From positions 1 through 6,703 of the forward strand of contig CALIQO010000389.1 in assembly GCA_938044055.1 (NCBI GenBank): a stretch of 6,703 bases of DNA, in the 5' to 3' direction. The translations under genes were made by a program, and so were the position numbers. This document shows, one piece after another, positions 1-6,464 of this stretch (the first letter of the stretch is position 1; every line of letters starts with the position of its first letter). Source of the stretch: an uncultured Saprospiraceae bacterium (GTDB lineage Bacteria; Bacteroidota; Bacteroidia; Chitinophagales; Saprospiraceae). The notes beneath the pieces are model-generated. The model had not been told where the DNA came from, ran no database searches, and saw only the letters and a program-made list of their open reading frames with translations.

Positions 1-135
1 CCCAATCCAGAAAAATGCAGTCCTCCTTTCTGCTCCAAAACGACATTGTTTCAATCCGAGTGTATTAGAATAAAACTCAACCGATCGTTCAAGATCCTCA
101 ACGAACAAGTGTGTTTCATAAAGTCCTTTAATCAT
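1..135 (-). CDS. VOC/glyoxalase-fold family protein, N-terminal fragment
   Basis: This is the first 45 codons of a minus-strand gene that continues beyond the left edge. It starts at an ATG (135-133) and reads MIKGLYETHLFVEDLERSVE, followed by FYSNTLGLK. That is the usual first beta-alpha unit of the vicinal-oxygen-chelate superfamily (glyoxalase I, fosfomycin and bleomycin resistance, dioxygenases): a strand with a conserved His, then a D-L-E-x-[SA]-V-x-F-Y helix and L-G-L. His9 sits where these proteins carry their first metal ligand. The fragment ends in the second strand (TAFFWIG), before the remaining ligands, so metal use and substrate cannot be determined. Family members of this kind are usually single-domain cytosolic proteins of roughly 120-150 residues. 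The leader before the ATG is A-rich with no clear Shine-Dalgarno, as is normal in Bacteroidota. The gene is divergent from the receptor gene and shares its upstream region, but no functional link is visible. Family assignment is confident; specific function is unknown. Confidence 0.88.
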   Translation of the reverse strand, partial: MIKGLYETHLFVEDLERSVEFYSNTLGLKQCRFGAERRTAFFWIG

Positions 136-278
136 ATTGATTTTTTGTTTAAGTAGTAGCTCTTTATAGGAAAGTACAGAAGATATCCCTCAGTTCAATT
201 TCATGGGAAGCCTACATTAAGCTAAGAGAAAATCACATTCTTAACCATACTAAATACAAAGTAATTGTCTCCATATAA

Positions 279-294
279 ATTGTACAGTTACAAT
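279..294. promoter_or_regulatory. Inverted repeat ATTGTA-N4-TACAAT, operator-like
   Basis: Two perfect 6-base arms, ATTGTA (279-284) and TACAAT (289-294), flank a 4-base spacer CAGT. The element lies roughly midway between the divergent VOC and receptor genes, about 160 bases from the receptor start codon. Symmetry and spacing resemble a site for a dimeric transcription factor. The left arm's TTGTACA recurs at 330-336. Six-base arms can arise by chance in AT-rich DNA, so the regulatory role is inferred. Confidence 0.35.
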
Positions 295-328
295 AACATT
301 TACGAAAAATGGAACTTACTACAACTTT

Positions 329-359
329 TTTGTACAAGTGATCATCTTAATTACAAATA
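329..359 (+). promoter_or_regulatory. Weak candidate promoter for the receptor operon
   Basis: Bacteroidota primary promoters typically show TTTG near -33 and TAnnTTTG near -7, about 19-20 bases apart. Here TTTG (329-332) is followed after 19 bases by TACAAATA (352-359), which keeps the leading TA but matches the rest of the -7 box poorly. The spacing is correct and the position would give a leader of roughly 90 bases before the receptor ATG. The TTTG overlaps the perfect palindrome TTGTACAA (330-337), so a factor bound there could affect transcription. This is a tentative call resting on one good box and the spacing. Confidence 0.3.
330..337. repeat. Palindrome TTGTACAA, second copy of TTGTACA motif
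   Basis: TTGTACAA is a perfect 8-base palindrome. Its first seven bases repeat the TTGTACA found at 280-286 in the upstream inverted repeat, exactly 50 bases away, close to five helical turns. Both copies lie upstream of the receptor operon. This may be a pair of binding sites on the same face of the DNA, but the motif is short. Confidence 0.3.
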
Positions 360-453
360 TATATAACCTCTTGAGCAATAAAAACTTCGAAAATCCAATA
401 CGAAACAACTAAACAATACGTTACACTATAGTAACCGAATAAAAATTGAAACA

Positions 454-3300
454 ATGCGAGTAGCCACCACCTTACTCTTCCTGTTCATGACATTGCTGTC
501 ATACGGGCAGAAAACCACTTATTCCGTTGAAGGAATTGTAGAAGATACTTTAGGAAATCCACTTATTTACTCAACCGTTCTACTCTTAGATAAGGTAGAT
601 TCTACAATGGTAGATTATACCAGAACAGAACTGGATGGATCATTTAAAATAAAAGATATTCCTGCAGGGAATTACTTGATCCGTAGTACATATATAGGAT
701 ACATACCCTTAGAAGTAGATGCTTCATCACCAGATGGGAAGGACATTAAACTAGGCATTCTAAAAATGACTGAAATCGGCAAGGAGCTCATGGAGATTGT
801 TATCAAAGCTGCTAAAGCACCTATAAAAATGAGAGGTGACACCATAGAGTATGATGCCACTACTTTTAAAGTTCCAGAGGGTTCTACGGTAGAAGATCTA
901 CTGAGGAAACTTCCCGGAATAGAAGTAGGAGCCGATGGAGAAATCAATTCAGATGGAAAAGCAGTAAATAGAGTCACTGTTGACGGAAAATCTTTCTTCG
1001 GGTCAGATCCTAAAGCCGCAACTAAAAATCTACCAGCAGAAGGAATTTCTAAAGTCCAGGTATTCGATACCAAGACAGAAGAAGAAGAAATTACGGGCAA
1101 GACTGGAGAATCTCAAGATAAGACCATGAATCTGGAATTGAAAGATGCTTTCAAAAGTGGTGGTTTTGGAAAAATCATAGCCGGAGCAGGAACCAAGGAA
1201 GGATTAGACAACTCCAATCGGGCAGAACTCAAGGGTAACTTCAATAGGTTTAACAACAAAATACAATTCAGTATCGTAGGTGTAGGAAACAACACTGGTA
1301 GAAACGGATTGTCATGGAACGATTATCAAGATTTCATGGGATCTCAATCTTTTAACTTTTCAGACGGAACAGATTATGGATTTGGTTCTGGCGGCAGGAT
1401 GTTTATCTCTTTCGGAGGAGGAGGAAATTCCATAGAGCAGAGTATCCAATCGGTATTCTTTTCTGGAAGACAGAATAGTGGTTTTCCAGAAAACTACAAT
1501 GGTGGCCTTAACTTCAATTATGACCACAATAAAACCAAGTTAAGCACAGTATACTATTACAACCAAGCTGGGCTTGCCTCCCCTAGCTCCAGTGTCAACG
1601 ATAAGTTTTACGAAGATTTCACTCAGAACTCAACCAGCGAAAGCCTCCGAGACAATGTTTCTAAAGGCCACCGTATGGAGGTTGATTTCGAAAAAGAATT
1701 GGATTCTCTGCATACCATAAAAGTAGAATTCAATGGTGCAATTATAGATCAGAGAAACATCTATGACAATGCCGTCTCTTTATCTCGTGACAATGTGCTT
1801 ACCAGTCAGAGTGATTATAACAACGATACCCGCACGGACGGTTCTCTGATGAATGGTTTGATATTATTGAGAAAAAAATTCATGAAGAAAGGAAGAAGAA
1901 TGGGGCTGAATGCTTCTTACCTCACGACCAATCTAAATACAGACTGGCAACAGAACTCTTCTACTAATTTCTTCGATACCGGAGGAGAGATTTCTACACG
2001 CATGGCCATCAATCAAGAAAACGTAGATGTTGCAGATAAGCAAGTCTTTAAAGTCAATGCGCTTTTCGTAGAACCCCTTTCTAAAAAATTCTTCTTCCAG
2101 ACTTTCTTTAATTATAGGAACAGGGTTGAAGATGGAAATCGATTGGTTACAGAACTTCAGAATGAAGCACGATCGATTAATGAATTCCTCAGTCGAGAAT
2201 ATGAAAACACCATTGGTTCTAATCGGATCGGAGCACTTCTACGTTATTCGCATAATGGGATAAACTTGTCCACAGGCCTTGCGTATCAATCATTCGATCT
2301 ACAAGGAACGTTCGCATCGATGGAAGAAGGCGGAATTAGTGGTGTCGTAGATAAGAAATTCAACAATTTCATCCCTAGAGTATCCATAAATTTTGCACCA
2401 GCTAGAAACGCCTATGTGGACCTCGGATATGTCCGACAAGTTTCTGAACCTAGTATACAAGATTTGCAACCTCTAGTTGACAATATAAACCCACTCTATA
2501 TCAGAGAAGGAAATGCTGCTCTTACGCCAGAAGTCCAACATAATATTACGGGCTATATGAGTAAGAACTACCCTCTTTCTGGAATCAGGATAAACTTTAA
2601 TGGTAACTTATCCATCTTTTCCAATCAGTTCTCTACCGAAGAAACGGTAGATGAGAACTTGGTTACAAGGGTTAAACCCATCAATGCGGAAGGCGGAAAC
2701 AGAATGTGGATTTCAGGAGGACTTAGCTTTCCCATTAAGAAAAACAGAGTTACGGTAAGAACGAATATGAGCGTCAATGTTAATAATCGGCCAAGTGTTG
2801 TAAATGGTGTAGATAACAATACACGATCTGTAGGAATCAATCCATTTATGCAGCTCAACATAACACCTTCTACCCATTACACGCTCTATATCAATGGTCG
2901 ATATGGTGTTTCTAATACCAAATACGACCTCAATCCATCTCAAGATCAGACTACTAAGAATACATCTCTAGGAATTGAAGCAAATGCTAAACTGCTGGCT
3001 GGATTCTTCATGAACTCTAGTTATAATTTTAACCAATATTCTAACGATCGATTCAATGAAGACAGGTCTATCCCTATTCTTAATGCATCCTTATACAGAA
3101 GGTTTCTTCCAGAAAACAAGCTTGAAGTAAGACTTTCGATATATGATGCACTAGATAGAAATGTCGGGTTCTACCAGGGCGCTTCAGGCATCGGTGTGAG
3201 TCAGACGATAACTTCTAACCTAGGAAGACATCTTATGGTAACCATGACATACAATATCCGAGGAATGCAGTCTGACACAAGAAGGAACGGATGGTTTTAA
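454..3300 (+). CDS. TonB-dependent receptor family outer-membrane beta-barrel protein
   Basis: This 948-residue protein is an outer-membrane importer-type barrel. A signal peptide (residues 1 to about 19, MRVATTLLFLFMTLLSYGQ) supports the ATG at 454. Residues about 22-107 form a carboxypeptidase-regulatory-like beta sandwich, with a GIVEDTLGNPL strand, a DGSFKIKDIPAGNYLIRS segment and a Y-I-G-Y segment. Residues about 128-215 are the plug, with LLRKLPGIEV, then VTVDGKSFFGSDP and KVQVFDTKTEEEE. From about residue 235 to the end is a barrel of alternating aromatic/polar strands, ending in HLMVTMTYNI and a final Phe. This arrangement matches the outer membrane beta-barrel family (OMP_b-brl_3 type) more closely than SusC, and no SusD gene follows. 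Length is normal for the family. No clear TonB box was found at the N-terminus, so energy coupling is presumed from family membership. The GLPGLI gene follows after 20 bases, indicating an operon. The ligand cannot be told from sequence. Confidence 0.95.
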   Translation: MRVATTLLFLFMTLLSYGQKTTYSVEGIVEDTLGNPLIYSTVLLLDKVDSTMVDYTRTELDGSFKIKDIPAGNYLIRSTYIGYIPLEVDASSPDGKDIKLGILKMTEIGKELMEIVIKAAKAPIKMRGDTIEYDATTFKVPEGSTVEDLLRKLPGIEVGADGEINSDGKAVNRVTVDGKSFFGSDPKAATKNLPAEGISKVQVFDTKTEEEEITGKTGESQDKTMNLELKDAFKSGGFGKIIAGAGTKEGLDNSNRAELKGNFNRFNNKIQFSIVGVGNNTGRNGLSWNDYQDFMGSQSFNFSDGTDYGFGSGGRMFISFGGGGNSIEQSIQSVFFSGRQNSGFPENYNGGLNFNYDHNKTKLSTVYYYNQAGLASPSSSVNDKFYEDFTQNSTSESLRDNVSKGHRMEVDFEKELDSLHTIKVEFNGAIIDQRNIYDNAVSLSRDNVLTSQSDYNNDTRTDGSLMNGLILLRKKFMKKGRRMGLNASYLTTNLNTDWQQNSSTNFFDTGGEISTRMAINQENVDVADKQVFKVNALFVEPLSKKFFFQTFFNYRNRVEDGNRLVTELQNEARSINEFLSREYENTIGSNRIGALLRYSHNGINLSTGLAYQSFDLQGTFASMEEGGISGVVDKKFNNFIPRVSINFAPARNAYVDLGYVRQVSEPSIQDLQPLVDNINPLYIREGNAALTPEVQHNITGYMSKNYPLSGIRINFNGNLSIFSNQFSTEETVDENLVTRVKPINAEGGNRMWISGGLSFPIKKNRVTVRTNMSVNVNNRPSVVNGVDNNTRSVGINPFMQLNITPSTHYTLYINGRYGVSNTKYDLNPSQDQTTKNTSLGIEANAKLLAGFFMNSSYNFNQYSNDRFNEDRSIPILNASLYRRFLPENKLEVRLSIYDALDRNVGFYQGASGIGVSQTITSNLGRHLMVTMTYNIRGMQSDTRRNGWF

Positions 3301-3320
3301 AAATTAAAAATAGAATAGAA

Positions 3321-4070
3321 ATGAAAGTAATTCTTACATGCCTGATTATGGTCATGGCGATAGGTAGCGCTCCTGCGCAAATGACCGAAGGCGTAATAAC
3401 ATACAATAGAAAAACAGACTGGGTTTCTATTATGGCTAAGTTGCCTTACGTATCCTCGGAAGAAGCAGATAGAGCCAGGCTTACATGGGGAAACAACAGT
3501 GACAATAAAGGCCAAAACTATGACCTTTTCCTAAAAGACAACAAATCTCTGTACACTTATAAAGAAGAAGATGAAACATCTGAAAGAGGATGGTCGTGGA
3601 AAAAAGATGAATATTTCATTTATAGAGATTATAAGGATAAAACACTGAAGGATAACAAAGAAGAACTGGGAGTGCTCTTCCTTGTGGAAGATAAGATTCC
3701 TAGGACTAAGTGGAAAATCCATACAGAAATAAAGGAGGTAGCTGGTTACCTCTGCATGAAAGCTGAGACAAAAGATACCATTAAAGGACAGACAATCCAC
3801 GCGTGGTTTACAGATGCCATTCCTTCTTCTGCAGGACCAGAAGGTTATGGTGGATTACCTGGCATAATACTAGAAATTGACATCAATGATGGAGATGCAG
3901 TTATTACTGCTACAGAAGTTAATTTAGAAACTCCTGTAGAGAAATTACCAATACCTAAAAAATGGAAAGGAAAGAAAGTGGACACCGTTGAAATGGATAA
4001 AAAGATAAAGGACTTTATCGCAGAAAGTGTAGAAGGCCGGCGGAATCCATACTGGAGAATCAGGTATTGA
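3321..4070 (+). CDS. GLPGLI family secreted protein
   Basis: This 249-residue protein belongs to the Bacteroidota-specific GLPGLI family (first noted in Porphyromonas; function unknown). The hallmark is at residues 178-185, GLPGIILE, preceded by AWFTDAIP and GPEGYG, the usual family context. Upstream, WKIHTEIKEVAGYLCMKA (131-148) matches the family's W-x-I-x-x-E-x-K-x-x-x-G-Y-x-C-x-K-A block. Residues 1-20 are a signal peptide with an APA cleavage site before Gln20, so the protein is exported, probably to the periplasm or surface. The ATG at 3321 is preferred over an in-frame ATG at 3291. The latter overlaps the receptor gene and adds ten charged residues before the signal peptide, whereas 3321 gives a standard signal peptide behind an A-rich leader. 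The C-terminus is basic and Lys-rich (PKKWKGKKV, then EGRRNPYWRIRY). Close linkage to the receptor gene implies co-transcription and a shared role at the envelope, but no biochemical activity can be assigned. Confidence 0.95.
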   Translation: MKVILTCLIMVMAIGSAPAQMTEGVITYNRKTDWVSIMAKLPYVSSEEADRARLTWGNNSDNKGQNYDLFLKDNKSLYTYKEEDETSERGWSWKKDEYFIYRDYKDKTLKDNKEELGVLFLVEDKIPRTKWKIHTEIKEVAGYLCMKAETKDTIKGQTIHAWFTDAIPSSAGPEGYGGLPGIILEIDINDGDAVITATEVNLETPVEKLPIPKKWKGKKVDTVEMDKKIKDFIAESVEGRRNPYWRIRY

Positions 4071-4136
4071 TTTTATTAAGTAAATGATACTTCACATCTT
4101 ATTAAGCTTTAGGCATTATACAATATTATAGTTTTT

Positions 4137-4167
4137 TTTAATCATAGACCTTTTCTACTTAATTTAG
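4137..4167 (+). promoter_or_regulatory. Candidate Bacteroidota-type promoter for the solenoid gene
   Basis: TTTA (4137-4140) and TAATTTAG (4160-4167) are separated by 19 bases. Each differs from the Bacteroidota consensus boxes (TTTG and TAnnTTTG) by one base, and the spacing is right. The start of transcription would fall at or next to the inverted repeat at 4173-4190, giving a leader of about 60 bases before the GTG at 4233. In such AT-rich DNA a chance match is possible. Confidence 0.4.
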
Positions 4168-4172
4168 TTCAA

Positions 4173-4190
4173 TTCACCTAAACAGGTGAA
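4173..4190. promoter_or_regulatory. Perfect inverted repeat TTCACCT-AAAC-AGGTGAA
   Basis: Seven-base perfect arms (4173-4179 and 4184-4190) enclose a 4-base loop. The arms are the most GC-containing stretch of this spacer. It starts six bases after the candidate -7 box, so it covers the expected transcription start: as DNA it would be a well-placed repressor operator, and as RNA a 5'-end stem-loop that could protect the transcript. It is not a terminator, because no T tract follows on either strand. Confidence 0.5.
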
Positions 4191-4232
4191 AGCATATATG
4201 TAATTCAATCATACTTTTCGCATTAAAAGCAC

Positions 4233-6461
4233 GTGAAGTTGAATTATAAACATGCAATATCGATAGCATTCCTTTTTATCGTGACATTGTTTCTTTGTAA
4301 CCCGATCAAGGCTATCGAAAGAACATGGACCAACACACAAAATAATAACCTCTGGGATGAACCTTTAAACTGGATACCTATAGGTGCCCCTGCTCCTGGT
4401 GATACATTATTGACCGATTATGCAGATGATATAATCATAACTGCCGGAACTGTAACTGAAATAAAGCATTTAAGGTTACTCGGCGACTTAAATATAGAAA
4501 GTGGTGCTACCCTATTTATAACAGATGGCAATATTGATGTATATGGTGATGTAACCAATTACGGGACCATTATAATCAACAACTCACCAGAGTATGGCAT
4601 CAATCACAATTCTCTACAATTAGCGAACAATCCTTTCTTAAATGAAGGAACAATCATTATTAATAACGCCGGCACGGCAGGTCTATTTATAAGATTCGAT
4701 CAAGTTTTCACCAATGGGCCAGGTGCTCTATTACAGATCGAAAATTCTGAAGAAGAAAGCATAGTGCTTAATGGACAGCTAAGCAATTCTGGAACTATTA
4801 AAGCAAGAAACTCTAGTCTAGCAACTGGATTAAATATGAGTGATGAAAACGCATCTCTGATTAACTTGAAGTGTGGTAAAATTTTATTTCTTGACAAAAT
4901 CAACATAACAAATGGAATGTGTAGCAATTTCGGATTCTTTCAACAGAATCATAATGGGTTCAATGATGCGGCTGATGAATATTTCATTAATTACGGCATT
5001 CTTGAAGACAACCTCGGATCCTTCCAGGATACAGATATTCTAAATCTAGGTATGTGGATAAACCCTTATGAGAACACAATATATGAAGGTCAACCCATTC
5101 TTATTTTTGAGAACACCTTTTTCCCCTTAGACGTTACTGCTTCTGACATTTTTCTTGAAAACACCTTAACAACGAATGCTGGATCTTACGACTACAACAG
5201 CAATACATGGCTTCCTAATTTTAATGCTGTCGGTAATACTGAATTCTTTATTGAAATATCTCAGGATTCAGGAAGTTGTTCCGACACCGTCAGATTTACG
5301 GTTAATAGTGCTATAAAAGAAATTAATTATTGGGTCGGAGATGTAGGAGTCTGGGAATTAGGTGCCAACTGGAGTAAAGGAACAGTGCCGGTAGCTACAG
5401 AACGTGTCGCTATATTCAATAAAGATGACAGAGTAAGCATAAATTCTTCTATTGAGGCTGAGTGCAACTTTCTTATTCTTTCAGGAAAACTCAGTATTGA
5501 TCATCTCGCTTCGTTGACTATCGATTCACCAGAGGATGGAATCGGCTTGAATATTATTCAAGGCGAATTATTCAATAATGGAGCGTTAAATATTCACAAT
5601 TGCACTCAAGCCATCGTTCTCGCTAATGGAATAATGACTAATAACAATTCATTGAAATGCATGGACAATGAAACGTGCTTGGAATTAGATAGAAAAGATT
5701 TGCTAATCAGTGAAGTTATCAATAACGGATCTATAACCAGCAATGACGGCATTACCATTTTATCTGAAAAATCTTCAATGAAAAACCATGGGAGTATCGT
5801 TGCAGCCTACGATGGAGTTGCAAGTGCTATAGACGGAGACACTATCTCAAACAGTGGTAGTATAATTGTCAGAGGTATCGAAATCAGTCAAGGAACAGGA
5901 ATTGCAGGTTACATAGAAAATAATGAATCCGGTATCATCGATATAAGTTTATTTCAGCACGGTCTTGAATCATACGGAGATAACTATGGGGTAATTAAAA
6001 TTGATTCTTGTGAGATCGGAATTGAAACACAAGAAATAATCTTGAATAACAAAGATAAAGGACATGTTGAAATATATAAATGTATGATAGGAATTCAATG
6101 TGACAACTCTGGATTTTTTAACCAGTCCGGAGGAATGCTTTTCTTAAATGAAAACAATGAAGGACTAAACATACAATTTCCAGGCTATCTAGTAAACTAC
6201 GGGATCTATAACATTTTAAACACCAATGGTCATGGAATTCATAGTACTGGAAACTTATATAATCAATTAAATGGAGAAATCACAATTTCTGGTTCTAACC
6301 TGAAAGGGCTAAATATAGAAGGTAACAATTCAGGTTACACCGGAGACCATTCTTCTAAAATCACAATCACAAACTCCTCCGGAGTAGATTGTTATGTGGA
6401 AAGTGGTAGACTGTTTTTTTATGGGAATGCTCAAGGAAGATTTAAAACGATAAGTTATTAA
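4233..6461 (+). CDS. Secreted Asn/Gly-rich beta-solenoid repeat protein, two modules
   Basis: This 742-residue protein starts with GTG. An in-frame stop lies at 4224-4226, no ATG is in frame before the signal peptide ends, and the only alternative is a TTG two codons on. Residues 1-27 are a signal peptide (hydrophobic 9-22, cleavage after IKA). Two related halves follow. Each opens with a W-spaced module: W32, W41, W47 (WDEPLNW, then P-A-P-G-D) and W367, W374, W380 (WELGANW, then T-V-P-V-A). Each continues into short beta repeats with the pattern [hydrophobic]-x-N-x-G-x-I, for example VTNYGTIIINN, FLNEGTIIINN, LSNSGTIKARN, VINNGSITSND, ISNSGSIIVRG. Residues about 285-360 look like an Ig-like linker ending GSCSDTVRFTV. 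The fold is probably a right-handed beta helix on the cell surface or secreted. No catalytic motif or C-terminal type IX sorting domain is visible, and the chain ends abruptly (GRFKTISY), which is odd for this class. Function is unknown: adhesin or matrix roles are guesses. Confidence 0.88.
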   Translation: MKLNYKHAISIAFLFIVTLFLCNPIKAIERTWTNTQNNNLWDEPLNWIPIGAPAPGDTLLTDYADDIIITAGTVTEIKHLRLLGDLNIESGATLFITDGNIDVYGDVTNYGTIIINNSPEYGINHNSLQLANNPFLNEGTIIINNAGTAGLFIRFDQVFTNGPGALLQIENSEEESIVLNGQLSNSGTIKARNSSLATGLNMSDENASLINLKCGKILFLDKINITNGMCSNFGFFQQNHNGFNDAADEYFINYGILEDNLGSFQDTDILNLGMWINPYENTIYEGQPILIFENTFFPLDVTASDIFLENTLTTNAGSYDYNSNTWLPNFNAVGNTEFFIEISQDSGSCSDTVRFTVNSAIKEINYWVGDVGVWELGANWSKGTVPVATERVAIFNKDDRVSINSSIEAECNFLILSGKLSIDHLASLTIDSPEDGIGLNIIQGELFNNGALNIHNCTQAIVLANGIMTNNNSLKCMDNETCLELDRKDLLISEVINNGSITSNDGITILSEKSSMKNHGSIVAAYDGVASAIDGDTISNSGSIIVRGIEISQGTGIAGYIENNESGIIDISLFQHGLESYGDNYGVIKIDSCEIGIETQEIILNNKDKGHVEIYKCMIGIQCDNSGFFNQSGGMLFLNENNEGLNIQFPGYLVNYGIYNILNTNGHGIHSTGNLYNQLNGEITISGSNLKGLNIEGNNSGYTGDHSSKITITNSSGVDCYVESGRLFFYGNAQGRFKTISY

Positions 6462-6464
6462 TAA
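6455..6464. repeat. Palindrome TTATTAATAA giving double stops on both strands
   Basis: This perfect 10-base palindrome contains the stop codons of both convergent genes. On the plus strand the solenoid gene reads TAA (6459-6461) then TAA (6462-6464). On the minus strand the incoming gene reads TAA (6460-6458) then TAA (6457-6455). The coding regions overlap by four bases (6458-6461), so there is no space for a separate terminator between them. Confidence 0.8.

Larger units (their letters stand above)
136..453. other. Divergent intergenic region, no gene
   Basis: These 318 bases separate the start codons of the minus-strand VOC gene and the plus-strand receptor gene, so promoters for both should lie here. 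Neither strand has a convincing open frame. The region is very AT-rich in its right two thirds. It contains two palindromic sites sharing TTGTACA (279-294 and 330-337), two copies of TTACAA (288-293 and 351-356), and a short inverted repeat close to the receptor start (420-435). No tRNA, riboswitch or terminator hairpin was recognised. Confidence 0.75.
4071..4232. other. Spacer between GLPGLI and solenoid genes
   Basis: These 162 AT-rich bases hold no open frame. A small hairpin, AAGTA-N5-TACTT (4078-4092), and a run of eight T (4132-4139) lie downstream of the GLPGLI stop, but no GC-rich stem precedes the T run, so an intrinsic terminator is not convincing. A weak promoter and an inverted repeat lie in the second half. 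The length and content suggest that the solenoid gene is transcribed separately from the receptor operon. Confidence 0.6.

Noticed and set aside
257..264. Minus-strand TTACTTTG as the -7 box of the VOC gene promoter
   Set aside because: It is one base off TAnnTTTG, but no TTG-type -33 box lies 19-21 bases upstream on that strand, so the promoter is left unassigned.
672..1100. Minus-strand open frame of 142 codons inside the receptor gene
   Set aside because: It is antisense to the well-conserved regulatory-like and plug domains, its Ser/Pro-rich translation resembles no family, and it has no separate leader.
2625..2943. Two overlapping minus-strand open frames within the barrel region
   Set aside because: They are antisense to barrel strands, lie in two different frames over the same bases, and have no recognisable protein features.
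3291..3320. Upstream ATG that would extend the GLPGLI protein by ten residues
   Set aside because: It overlaps the receptor stop and puts a basic, polar stretch before a signal peptide that is complete and typical when started at 3321.
3531..3800. Minus-strand open frame of 89 codons inside the GLPGLI gene
   Set aside because: Its Phe-rich translation is the expected complement of the Lys/Glu-rich coding strand; the GLPGLI frame explains the region.
4132..4139. Run of eight T after the GLPGLI gene as an intrinsic terminator
   Set aside because: The bases before it form no stable GC-containing stem; only AT pairs are possible.
4293..4298. Cys22 in the solenoid protein signal peptide as a lipoprotein site
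   Set aside because: The residues before it (L-F-L) lack the small residue required at -1 of a lipobox, and a good signal peptidase I site follows at I-K-A (25-27).
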